Assembly (NCBI GenBank): GCA_964551545.1
Contig: CAZKCT010000030.1
Span: forward strand, 1-21,335
DNA length: 21,335 bases
Direction: 5' to 3'
Origin: Thiopontia sp964551545
GTDB taxonomy: Bacteria > Pseudomonadota > Gammaproteobacteria > GCF-002020875
How positions within the stretch are numbered: the stretch's first letter is position 1; each line of letters begins with the position of its first letter. Below the pieces are notes generated by a model that was not told where the DNA came from, searched no databases, and saw only the letters and a list, made by a program, of their open reading frames with translations. A program made the position numbers and the translations under genes. This document shows, one piece after another, positions 6,694 to 14,552 of this stretch.

Positions 6694-7020
6694 ATGATGA
6701 AACTGAACAAAACCGTATTGATCGCCTCCTCAATGGCTCTGCTGGCTGCTGCTTCTACCACGGCCTCTGCGGATGGTGCCGCACTCTATCAGGCAAAGAC
6801 CTGCTGGTCCTGCCATGGCAAAGATGCACAGACTCCTATTCTACCGATCTACCCAAAACTGGCAGGCCAGAACGCCGGCTACGCACTCAATCAGATGAAG
6901 GATATTAAATCCGGTGCTCGTGCCAATGGACAGGCTGCAGCAATGCAAGGCGTTATGGGGCTAGTAAATGATGCAGAGATGAAAGAGATCGCTGACTGGC
7001 TCTCAACTTTGAAACAATAA
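6694..7020 (+). CDS. Monohaem class I cytochrome c (c553-like), periplasmic
   Basis: The start at 6694 is chosen for AAGGA just upstream and for the signal peptide that follows (to about ASA-D at residue 26); a second ATG comes next. The 108-residue protein has one haem motif C37-W-S-C-H41. The region after the motif has the usual K-L-A-G-Q segment. M84 or M88 in M-Q-G-V-M is the probable axial ligand. Placed between nosZ and the rest of the nos genes, with its own FNR-type promoter, it most likely carries electrons to the NosZ CuA site. Clade II nos loci elsewhere commonly encode such small cytochromes (nosC1/nosC2), but orthology is not established here. Confidence 0.88.
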   Translation: MMKLNKTVLIASSMALLAAASTTASADGAALYQAKTCWSCHGKDAQTPILPIYPKLAGQNAGYALNQMKDIKSGARANGQAAAMQGVMGLVNDAEMKEIADWLSTLKQ

Positions 7021-7053
7021 AACCCTCTCTTTTAGTGCGGAATAGAGGCGCTA

Positions 7054-7095
7054 TTGACATATATCAAAGTCAGCTTTTAACGGCTCCTCTATTCT
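7054..7095 (+). promoter_or_regulatory. FNR/DNR-type operator and promoter of the first dihaem cytochrome gene
   Basis: TTGACATATATCAA (7054-7067) fits TTGAC-N4-ATCAA. TATTCT at 7090-7095 is centred exactly 32 bp from the operator centre, the class II FNR/CRP arrangement. The start codon is 41 bp further on. Confidence 0.75.
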
Positions 7096-7135
7096 CTCAC
7101 CCCATACTGATCCAAATCGACTGGAGAACCATCGA

Positions 7136-7873
7136 ATGAAAAAATTAACCGCAATTGCGGCTGCAATGACTATTTTTGGCGCTGGACTGAGCGGCTCAGC
7201 CCTGGCTGCCGGAGGGCATGGTGGCCAGGTCACAGACGTTAAGGACTGGAACACAGGCGAAGGGGAGCAGAGCGTTGCAATGACTCTGACTGCGGACCGC
7301 GAAAATGGCATTGAGGTCTACGAGGTCTGCTCTGCCTGTCACCTGCTGGAAGGCTGGGGCATGAAAAATGGCACCTTCCCTCAACTTGCAGGACAGCACA
7401 AGAACGTACTGATCAAGCAGTTGGCGGACATCCGTGCGCTCAACCGCGACAACCCGACGATGTACCCGTTTGCACTACCTGAATCGATCGGTGATGAGCA
7501 GGCGATTGCCGATGTCACTGACTACATCGCCAAGCTCCCAATGAATCCGGACAACGGTAAAGGTGCCGGTGACAATCTGGAGCTGGGTAAGCAGCTGTAT
7601 AAAGACAACTGTGTCCAATGTCATGGAGAAACTGGTGAGGGCAGTGAAGAGAAATTCTATCCCAAGATTCAGGGTCAACACTACGCCTACATGCTGCGCC
7701 AGTTTGAATGGATCCGTGATGGCAAACGCCGTAACGCCAACCCCGACATGGTCAAACAGATCGCGGGCTTCAGTAATGCTGATATGGCCGCGGTTATCGA
7801 CTACACTTCCAGAATCCCGGTCCCCAAAGAGGATCTTGGCCCTATCGGCTGGACCAACCCCGATTACGATTAA
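7136..7873 (+). CDS. Dihaem cytochrome c (c4-like), periplasmic
   Basis: The product is 245 residues, with a signal peptide (cut near ALA, residue 24) and GGAG upstream of the ATG. Two cytochrome c folds each carry a motif, C65-S-A-C-H69 and C159-V-Q-C-H163. Candidate axial methionines are M109 (N-P-T-M) and M205 (N-P-D-M), in equivalent positions of the two halves. A conserved Q-L-A-G-Q / K-I-Q-G-Q segment follows each motif. It sits behind its own FNR/DNR-type promoter, so it is probably an electron carrier for N2O reduction. Paired small and dihaem cytochromes next to nosZ recall the nosC1/nosC2 pair of clade II loci, which is an analogy only. Confidence 0.88.
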   Translation: MKKLTAIAAAMTIFGAGLSGSALAAGGHGGQVTDVKDWNTGEGEQSVAMTLTADRENGIEVYEVCSACHLLEGWGMKNGTFPQLAGQHKNVLIKQLADIRALNRDNPTMYPFALPESIGDEQAIADVTDYIAKLPMNPDNGKGAGDNLELGKQLYKDNCVQCHGETGEGSEEKFYPKIQGQHYAYMLRQFEWIRDGKRRNANPDMVKQIAGFSNADMAAVIDYTSRIPVPKEDLGPIGWTNPDYD

Positions 7874-7887
7874 TTCGTGACATGAGC

Positions 7888-7909
7888 GCCCCTCTCATAT
7901 GGGAGGGGC
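7888..7909 (+). other. Hairpin between the cytochrome gene and the nosB-like gene
   Basis: GCCCCTCTC and GGGAGGGGC (one G-U pair) close on an ATAT loop just after the cytochrome stop codon. There is no T-run, so it is a poor terminator. It may protect the upstream mRNA or attenuate read-through into the nosB-Y run. No FNR-type box was found between 7874 and 7994. Confidence 0.5.
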
Positions 7910-7994
7910 TGCTTGATGACCGCCTTCTCAAGGAAGATCAGACGAGGAGAGAGAGGGTGACGGTCAACCAATTAAAAACAAGGGTTTCATCAAT

Positions 7995-9203
7995 ATGAGT
8001 ACATCTTCCTCCAAACAACATCTGATCATCGGCACCCTCTCTCTGGTTGCCATTGGGCTGCTGATCTCGATCTTCTACAGCCCCATCTGGTGGGTCTCAC
8101 TCAAGGCGCCGCAATATCCAGAAGCAGCCTTTCCTCAAGGCATTCGTATTCACTTCCACGTCAATGGCGTCTTCAACGGCTGTGAGAAAGTTGAGAGCGA
8201 AGAGAAATACGAGGAAGAGGCACTCAACTGCAAACATGAGATGGATGCTATTAACCACTATGTGGGAATGTATCCAATTGCCGCTGGTGCGCCCGTCGAG
8301 CGCGCCGTCTCCCCCTTCGTCTTCGCACTACTTGGTCTAATGGTGATCGCCTTTGCCATTCCCAACAATAAACAGCGCATCCTGTTGATGGGTGCAGGCT
8401 CTCTGTTGATTGCAGGGTGGGGCTACAGCGCGCTCTACACAGAAGGCGGAATGAAGTTTCAGTCCTCCCCCTACCGTGCCGACATGATGGGCACCATGGA
8501 GCGAACCGATGAGGAGATCAATCAGTGGAGTGGCATCGAAGGTTTGAAGGCCAGTTACGAAGAGGCGTTAGGCCGCTACTTCCCGACCATTGCCGTCGAT
8601 TGCGAGAGCTATGCCTCGAAGATGACCTATGTCGACCTCTACGCCACTCAGGATCGACCCTTTGGTGAACTGAATGATCTGCTGGTTAATGCGGGTGCCA
8701 CCTCATCAGTGATGTCGGTCTTCCATGAGGTCTACAAGAAGATCCAGAAAAACCCGGAGATGAGCACCGAGCAACAGACTGCCGCCTTTATGCAGCGCTG
8801 CGAATTGATGACGAAAAACATCGGCATGACCGACATTGAGCGGACCGCGATGATGGTCACCATCACGCACATCGTCTTTGCCGGACTATTGGGCGCCATG
8901 TTGCTGCTCGTAGTCGGCCTCTGGAAGATGGAACGGGTTTTTGTCTGGGTACTGATTCTGGTCCCAATGGCACTGCCTATCTTTTTCATCATGGACTACG
9001 CAGGCTGGCTCTGGTGGTTTGGACACCATCTCAGCGAAATGGGGGCCTTCACGGTAAAACCCTTTATGCCAACCGTATTTGGTGTCGGTAAGGTGGCCCA
9101 GTTTGCCACCTACTCCTACCCCTACTATGGATTTGGACTAATCATGCTGAACTCTATTGTCTTGGCGATCGCCGCACTGATTCGATTCAAGTCTTCACAA
9201 TGA
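7995..9203 (+). CDS. nosB: NosB-like integral membrane protein of clade II nos loci
   Basis: The 402-residue protein has six likely membrane segments: about 10-33, 105-122, 128-147, 286-310, 315-341 and 375-397. Two long polar loops lie between them: 34-104, with A-P-Q-Y-P-E and a later I-N-H-Y-V-G-M motif, and 150-285. There are few cysteines (C63, C79, C203, C269) and no CxxCH. Clade II nos clusters characteristically carry a polytopic membrane protein, NosB, next to nosZ and before nosD. Position and topology fit that, but its biochemical role is not known and the symbol is given on context. AGGG lies about 10 nt before the start, and it overlaps nosD by 4 nt. Confidence 0.6.
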   Translation: MSTSSSKQHLIIGTLSLVAIGLLISIFYSPIWWVSLKAPQYPEAAFPQGIRIHFHVNGVFNGCEKVESEEKYEEEALNCKHEMDAINHYVGMYPIAAGAPVERAVSPFVFALLGLMVIAFAIPNNKQRILLMGAGSLLIAGWGYSALYTEGGMKFQSSPYRADMMGTMERTDEEINQWSGIEGLKASYEEALGRYFPTIAVDCESYASKMTYVDLYATQDRPFGELNDLLVNAGATSSVMSVFHEVYKKIQKNPEMSTEQQTAAFMQRCELMTKNIGMTDIERTAMMVTITHIVFAGLLGAMLLLVVGLWKMERVFVWVLILVPMALPIFFIMDYAGWLWWFGHHLSEMGAFTVKPFMPTVFGVGKVAQFATYSYPYYGFGLIMLNSIVLAIAALIRFKSSQ

Positions 9204-10588
9204 GGGGCAACCCACAGATCACAAGCAACAAGTGGCATCTGTTGCTTGCAGCTTGTGCTCTGTGGGTTTCTGGAAACTCACTGGCCGTAACGGCACCGTC
9301 CCCTTCTCTGCAGGACTTGGTGGAGCAGACCCCAAAGGGTGGGGTCTTGATTCCCCCTGCAGGCATTTATGCAGGCCCCATCACCATCGAGAAACCGATC
9401 ACCCTTGATGGCCGCAACGGCGTCATCATCGATGCGAACCGAAAAGGGAGTGTGGTCTATCTCGATACCGATGGTGCCACGCTACAGAATCTACGGCTCA
9501 CCAACTCCGGCTATTCCCACAATGATGTGGATGCCGGTGTGCTGGTCCGAGGGAACTTCAACGTCGTCAAAGACAACACCATTGATGAGTGTCTGTTCGG
9601 GATTGATCTAAGCCAGTCAGAAAACAACATCATCCGCCGTAACACCATCAGCTCCAAGAGTGACCGCGACCTAGGGATGCAGGGAGACTCTGTCCGTCTC
9701 TGGTATAGCTTCAATAATCAGGTCACCGACAACATTATTCGCGGCTCAAGAGACATGGTGGTTTGGTACTCTAAAGACAACACCATCGCCCGCAACGACT
9801 CCTCCGGGGGGCGCTATGCCCTTCACTTCATGTACTCACAAGGCAACCTGATTGAGGAGAACCGCTATACTGACAACTCAGTTGGTATCTTCCTGATGTA
9901 CAGCGATGGCGCTGTCATCCGCAACAACTATATCGCCCACTCTCAAGGCACCACGGGGATGGGCATTGGCCTGAAAGAGACCAGTGATGTCAAAATGGTG
10001 AACAACCAGATTCTCTACAACGCCACCGGGGTCTACAGCGACGTCTCTCCCTATCAGCCCGACACCACCAATTTGATGGAAGACAACCTCATTGCATTCA
10101 ACGGAATTGGTATGCTCTTTCACACCCCTTGGTGGGGTAATATCGCCCGCAATAACACCTTCAAAGACAACATCACTCAAGTCGTGGTTGATGGCAATGG
10201 GGGTGCCACCAAGAATGTCTGGGAAGGCAACCACTGGGATGATTACGAGGGATTTGACCAGAACGATGATGGCGTTGGTGATACCCCCTACGAGCTCTAT
10301 GCCTATGCTGATCGAATCTGGATGGACCGCCCAGACGCTCGTTTTTTTATGGGAACCCCACTCTTGGTAACGCTTGATTTCCTGGAACGACTTGCCCCTT
10401 TCTCTGAACCGACACTTCTGTTGAGAGATGAGGAACCACTCACCGTTGCGGCCACACGCACTCTACCTCAAACTTCCACTGAGAAATCTCCAGACCCCAG
10501 CGAAAGATCGGCGCCCCAACAGCCTGAGGAAACGCCAGGAAAAGATTGGGGATCCTCGCTACGACTACTGGAAAAGAGCCTGCAATAA
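9200..10588 (+). CDS. nosD: NosD, periplasmic beta-helix protein for NosZ copper-centre maturation
   Basis: The product is 462 residues, with a signal peptide (cut near residue 29) and then right-handed beta-helix repeats from about 60 to 350. These show many N-N-x-I / N-x-I-x-x-N ladders, as in the NosD/pectate-lyase-like family. A conserved W-x-G-N-x-W-D-D-Y block (about 342-350) with a Q-N-D-D-G-V-G-D-T-P-Y motif is typical of NosD. A Pro/Ser/Thr-rich tail of about 50 residues ends the protein. NosD acts with the NosFY transporter in assembling the CuZ centre. The ATG overlaps the nosB stop (ATGA) with little ribosome-site signal, so translation is probably coupled. Confidence 0.93.
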   Translation: MRGNPQITSNKWHLLLAACALWVSGNSLAVTAPSPSLQDLVEQTPKGGVLIPPAGIYAGPITIEKPITLDGRNGVIIDANRKGSVVYLDTDGATLQNLRLTNSGYSHNDVDAGVLVRGNFNVVKDNTIDECLFGIDLSQSENNIIRRNTISSKSDRDLGMQGDSVRLWYSFNNQVTDNIIRGSRDMVVWYSKDNTIARNDSSGGRYALHFMYSQGNLIEENRYTDNSVGIFLMYSDGAVIRNNYIAHSQGTTGMGIGLKETSDVKMVNNQILYNATGVYSDVSPYQPDTTNLMEDNLIAFNGIGMLFHTPWWGNIARNNTFKDNITQVVVDGNGGATKNVWEGNHWDDYEGFDQNDDGVGDTPYELYAYADRIWMDRPDARFFMGTPLLVTLDFLERLAPFSEPTLLLRDEEPLTVAATRTLPQTSTEKSPDPSERSAPQQPEETPGKDWGSSLRLLEKSLQ

Positions 10589-11418
10589 TGAGTACAAAGG
10601 ACAACAAACAGAAGCCTCGACTAAGCCGCAAAGAGCGAGAGCGCAGAGAGTTTTTACGCACCTCGGCACTGTTCGCTGGCGTAACCGGATTCTCTCTGCT
10701 GCAACTGATCCCTACGCTGACCGATGCAGCCCCCCGGCTGCGCCCACCCGGCGCACTGGATGAGAAGGAGTACCTCTCCTCCTGTATCAAGTGCGGTCAG
10801 TGTGTACAGGTCTGCCCGGTAGAGGCAATCTTCCTCGCCGACATGCTGGATGGCCAGGGGCAGGGGGCCGCCTATATTGATGCGCGCACCCAGGCGTGTG
10901 ATTTCTCTTGTGATGGACTGCAGTGTGTGCTCGCCTGCCCCACCGGCGCACTGACCCATGAGATCAACTACTCCCACGAGACCCGCATGGGGCTAGCACG
11001 GCTGGATAAACCGGCCAAATGTCTAGCCGTACAGGGGAAAGGATTTTTTGGTATTACCCGTGGCGAGGCGTACAACGGACTGCTCCGCTTTGATGAGATC
11101 GACCGCTGGAATCCGATTCCACTCAACCAGTATCCATTTGATCTGGATATTTGCGACCTCTGCGTCCGTCTCTGCCCGATTGAGATTCGCCGCACTCAGT
11201 GTGACTCAGGTACACCACCCTCCGGGGATGTTAACCAGTGCCCTCCAAAACCGGCCATTGCACTTCAGAGAATAGAAAATGGGAGTGACACTGTCAGTTA
11301 CACACCCGTAGTCCTCGAAGGGTGTGTCGGCTGCGGCGTCTGTGAGATGGTCTGCCCCACCGACGAAGCCGCCATTGTGATCGATATCCGCAAGCAGTGG
11401 GAGGATAACAACGCATGA
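10588..11418 (+). CDS. nosG: NosG, NapG-type periplasmic ferredoxin subunit of a quinol dehydrogenase
   Basis: The start at 10588 overlaps the nosD stop by one base (TAATG) and gives 276 residues. The N-terminus has a Tat signal, R19-R-E-F-L-R, then a hydrophobic stretch. Cysteine sets fit four [4Fe-4S] clusters: C66/C69/C72/C76, C104/C108/C113/C117, C189/C192/C196 with C205, and C246/C249/C252/C256. In NapGH and NosGH the G subunit passes electrons from the membrane H subunit to periplasmic carriers. nosR is absent from the window, so NosGH is the evident quinol-oxidising route here. Confidence 0.92.
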   Translation: MSTKDNKQKPRLSRKERERREFLRTSALFAGVTGFSLLQLIPTLTDAAPRLRPPGALDEKEYLSSCIKCGQCVQVCPVEAIFLADMLDGQGQGAAYIDARTQACDFSCDGLQCVLACPTGALTHEINYSHETRMGLARLDKPAKCLAVQGKGFFGITRGEAYNGLLRFDEIDRWNPIPLNQYPFDLDICDLCVRLCPIEIRRTQCDSGTPPSGDVNQCPPKPAIALQRIENGSDTVSYTPVVLEGCVGCGVCEMVCPTDEAAIVIDIRKQWEDNNA

Positions 11419-12392
11419 AGATTGGAAAATATTGCATCGACATCATGCTGGGCAAAAGCCCGACCAAGACCCTGCCCGCTGTCATTTCAGAGGAGGCAAA
11501 GTCGTTACACCAGCGCAAAAAAGAGAGCGGCGAAATCGACAAGGTAAAAGCGCGTGCAGAACATGAGATCTACCGCGAGACCCATACCAAGAAGTGGCGC
11601 AAGCGGCGCTGGTTCAGCATTCTCTTTATCAATCTGCTGTTTGTCTTCTCCTACGCACTCGATATTCAGGTACTGGAGGGAGCACTGACCGCATCTCGCT
11701 TCCTCGGCTTCCATATGGCCGACCTCAATTCCGCACTACAGGTCGCGCTTGCCTTCAAGGAGGTGTTGATCAACCTGTTGATTGGCTTTGTCACGGTGCT
11801 ATTGATGTGGATCCTCTTGGGCGGGCGCACCTTCTGCTCCTGGGCCTGCCCCTACCACCTCCTCTCGGAGTGGGCTGAGATGATTCATATCAAGCTACTC
11901 GAGAAGAAGATCATCAAAAATCACCCCTTCAAACGCAAGGTCAGAACCTGGTTCTATATCCTCTTTGCCGCACTCGCTTTCGGCACTGGCTATACCATCT
12001 TTGAAACCATCTCTCCGACCGGTATTCTCAGTCGCGCTCTGATCTACGGCCCCACGGTTGCACTGCTCTGGGTCGCCTTCCTGCTGACGGTAGAGATCTT
12101 CTACTCCCGTCGCGCCTGGTGCCGCTATGTCTGCCCGATTGGGCTAACCTACGGCTTTGTTGGCATCATCAGTCCAATGAGGGTCAATTACAATGCGGTG
12201 GACTGTCACCATGAGGGGGATTGCCGTAAGGTCTGTCTGGTACCGCACGTATTGGAGTGGACTATCAAGGGCCGCTCTCCCAAGCTGAATGTAGAGCTCG
12301 GCCCAGACTGCACCCGTTGCGGTATGTGTATTGACGTCTGCCCTACAGATTCACTCAACTTCCACTTCAAGGGATTGAGCCGAAAAAAATGA
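11415..12392 (+). CDS. nosH: NosH, NapH-type membrane quinol dehydrogenase subunit
   Basis: The 325-residue membrane protein has a long basic N-terminal segment (1-65) and four likely membrane helices (about 65-83, 118-137, 178-197, 212-230). It carries the two NapH/NosR-type cysteine pairs C141-x3-C145-P and C236-x3-C240-P. At the C-terminus are C264, C270 and C274, and a full C299-x2-C302-x2-C305-x3-C309-P set, for two iron-sulfur clusters. In E. coli the NapGH pair draws electrons from menaquinol. It overlaps nosG and nosF by 4 nt each (ATGA). Confidence 0.92.
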   Translation: MKIGKYCIDIMLGKSPTKTLPAVISEEAKSLHQRKKESGEIDKVKARAEHEIYRETHTKKWRKRRWFSILFINLLFVFSYALDIQVLEGALTASRFLGFHMADLNSALQVALAFKEVLINLLIGFVTVLLMWILLGGRTFCSWACPYHLLSEWAEMIHIKLLEKKIIKNHPFKRKVRTWFYILFAALAFGTGYTIFETISPTGILSRALIYGPTVALLWVAFLLTVEIFYSRRAWCRYVCPIGLTYGFVGIISPMRVNYNAVDCHHEGDCRKVCLVPHVLEWTIKGRSPKLNVELGPDCTRCGMCIDVCPTDSLNFHFKGLSRKK

Positions 12393-13243
12393 TCAAACTG
12401 GAAGCGGTCCGCAAAACTTTCAAACGCACCCATGTTCTGCAGGGGATCAATCTGGAGGTCGAAACCGGTGACCGGGTTGCTCTGATCGGCTCCAACGGTG
12501 CTGGAAAGACAACACTGATTCGCTGTCTGCTGGGGGAATATGAATTTGAGGGAGACATTACACTCCATGGTGAGAGCCCTCGGACTGCACGTAAGCAGGT
12601 ACTCGCCCAGGTTGGCTTTGTTCCTCAGCTCCCTCCTCCACTCAAGATGCCAGTTCATCAACTGCTCACCTTCTCGGCCAGCGTCTGTGGATGTAGTACC
12701 GATGAGATGGTACAGGTTGCTGATCGCTTAGGGCTTGACCTCGAGGCGCTCAACCACCGTCCGTTTGAGAAGCTCTCCGGTGGCCAGAAGCAGAAACTAC
12801 TGATCGCCATTGCATTGGGGCGTCCTACCCGACTGCTGATTTTGGATGAGCCCGCAGCGAACCTCGATCCTGAGGCCCGCCATACCCTCTTCTCCCTGCT
12901 GGAAAAGAAGAGAGAGGAGAGTGCGATGCTCATTACTAGCCATCGCCTGGATGAAGTGGCATCGCTGGTAAACCGTGTTATCGAGCTGGACCGTGGCAGC
13001 GTGGTGCTCGATGATCGGGTCGATGACAGCACCGACCTCTCCAGTCTGCTCACCTGCACTATTACCACCACGCGCATTGAGCCCGCCTTCTCCAAATCTA
13101 TTGCAGAATGGGGATTCCTCACTGGGGAGAGTGAACAGCACTGGAGCGGTACCATTCCAGGCCCTGACCGCCTCCGCTTCCTCGGGATGCTCTCACGCTA
13201 TGCGGCCCTACTCTCCAGTATCGAGATCAAGGAGGCCGCATAA
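12389..13243 (+). CDS. nosF: NosF, ABC transporter ATPase
   Basis: The 284-residue cytoplasmic ATPase has Walker A G-S-N-G-A-G-K-T (34-41), Q-loop Q80, signature L-S-G-G-Q-K-Q (129-135), Walker B L-L-I-L-D-E-P (149-155) and H-loop H185. An extra domain of about 80 residues follows, as in other NosF proteins. It should pair with NosY. The NosFY complex with NosD is required for maturation of the NosZ copper-sulfur centre. The 4-nt overlap with nosH indicates translational coupling. Confidence 0.94.
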   Translation: MIKLEAVRKTFKRTHVLQGINLEVETGDRVALIGSNGAGKTTLIRCLLGEYEFEGDITLHGESPRTARKQVLAQVGFVPQLPPPLKMPVHQLLTFSASVCGCSTDEMVQVADRLGLDLEALNHRPFEKLSGGQKQKLLIAIALGRPTRLLILDEPAANLDPEARHTLFSLLEKKREESAMLITSHRLDEVASLVNRVIELDRGSVVLDDRVDDSTDLSSLLTCTITTTRIEPAFSKSIAEWGFLTGESEQHWSGTIPGPDRLRFLGMLSRYAALLSSIEIKEAA

Positions 13244-13245
13244 AA

Positions 13246-13728
13246 ATGCGCAGCTACGCTCTTCTTTGGCTGGTCGCCCCATTTCTGTTCATCAGTGGCT
13301 GCAACGATCCGAAAACCGGCCCAGTCGATATCACCTGGGATCGGGACAGCTGTAAGCGCTGTGTGATGGCACTGAGTGATCGCCACCATGCCGCACAGGT
13401 TCGCGGTGGAACAAATAGCAAGGTCCACCACTTTGACGATATTGGTTGCGCCCTACTCTGGCTGGAAGAGCAAGCGTGGAAGGATGATCCAACCACCGAG
13501 ATTTGGGTCAATGCACACCAGAACGGCGAGTGGCTCGATGCGCGCTCTGCTCATTATGTACGGATTACCCACACCCCGATGAACTATGGCTTCAGCGCAC
13601 AGTCAGATGCAGGAGAGAACAGCGTCAACTTCGATACCGCCAAACAGGCAATCTTTGAACAAGAAGCGGCATACCACGCCTCCGTTGAGGCGCGGCTGAA
13701 ACACCGTCATGAGGAAGCAAACCGATGA
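13246..13728 (+). CDS. nosL: NosL, copper-chaperone lipoprotein
   Basis: The 160-residue protein has a signal sequence ending in lipobox I-S-G-C19. The mature protein has the NosL metal-site motif C36-x2-C39-x-M41 early, followed by the family pattern H-H-F-D-D-I-G (62-68). NosL delivers Cu(I) to the NosD/NosZ assembly path. GGAGG lies 10 nt before the ATG, and the gap to nosF is only 2 nt. It overlaps nosY by 4 nt. Its position between nosF and nosY splits the usual nosDFY block. The last 30 residues are a charged helix. Confidence 0.92.
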   Translation: MRSYALLWLVAPFLFISGCNDPKTGPVDITWDRDSCKRCVMALSDRHHAAQVRGGTNSKVHHFDDIGCALLWLEEQAWKDDPTTEIWVNAHQNGEWLDARSAHYVRITHTPMNYGFSAQSDAGENSVNFDTAKQAIFEQEAAYHASVEARLKHRHEEANR

Positions 13729-14552
13729 GGCATCTCTGGCTGACCGCTAAGGCGGATATCTCCGAATCCCTGCGCAGCAAGTGGTTCATGATCTATGCCT
13801 TGGTCTTTGGCGGCATCATCTCCCTCCTCTTCGCCTTTGGGCTGACAGAGTCTCGCATTATGGGGTTTGTCGGCTTGTCGCGGCTGCTGGTCACCTATAT
13901 CCAGCTCTCGATGGCGATCCTGCCTATCTTCATTCTCATCACCACAGTACGTTCGGTCGCTGGTGATCGGGATGCAGGTGTATTTGAGTATCTGCTCTCA
14001 CTCCCCGTATCCCTGCGCGCCTGGTTCTGGGGCAAAATGGTGGGCCGCTTTACCGTGGTCTTCCTTCCCGTCTTTCTCGCCATGGCAGGCTCCATCGTCT
14101 GGGGCATGACTCAAGGGATGGAGATCCCCTGGAGCCTATTCCTCTATTACACCGCCTTTCTCTTCGCCCTCTCTTGGTGCTTCCTAGGGATCGGTATGTT
14201 GATTTCCACGCTGGCCCGCTCTCCCGATGTTGCACAAGGGAGCGCCTTCTTGGTCTGGCTCCTCCTTCTGCTCTTCCTCGATCTGATCCTGCTTGGAGTG
14301 TTGATTCAGGAGCAGGTACCTGCTGATCTGGTAGTAGGAATCGCGTTGAGCAATCCACTTCAGGTCTTCCGTACCGCCTCTATGCTGCTGTTTGACCCCC
14401 AGCTGGTCCTGCTCGGCCCCTCTGCCTATCTGATTCTCGACCACTTTGGAGAGTTCTGGTATCTGATTTGGGCCATGCTCTACCCGCTGCTACTCGGAAC
14501 CGCCACTGCAGCCATTGGTTATCTGCTGTTCCGCAAAGGGGATCAGTTGTGA
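13725..14552 (+). CDS. nosY: NosY, ABC transporter permease
   Basis: The 275-residue polytopic protein has six likely membrane helices (about 22-40, 57-75, 108-128, 138-162, 172-193, 245-268). It carries the ABC-2 type segment A-G-D-R-D-A-G-V-F-E-Y-L-L-S-L-P (79-94) that couples to the ATPase. Length and order fit NosY, the partner of NosF. It overlaps nosL (ATGA) and the following cytochrome gene (GTGA). Confidence 0.93.
   Translation: MRHLWLTAKADISESLRSKWFMIYALVFGGIISLLFAFGLTESRIMGFVGLSRLLVTYIQLSMAILPIFILITTVRSVAGDRDAGVFEYLLSLPVSLRAWFWGKMVGRFTVVFLPVFLAMAGSIVWGMTQGMEIPWSLFLYYTAFLFALSWCFLGIGMLISTLARSPDVAQGSAFLVWLLLLLFLDLILLGVLIQEQVPADLVVGIALSNPLQVFRTASMLLFDPQLVLLGPSAYLILDHFGEFWYLIWAMLYPLLLGTATAAIGYLLFRKGDQL

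Noticed and set aside
14468..14548. Upstream extension of the third cytochrome into nosY
   Set aside because: It adds 27 residues before the signal peptide and lies in another frame of nosY; the GTG at 14549 has a ribosome site and gives a normal signal peptide.
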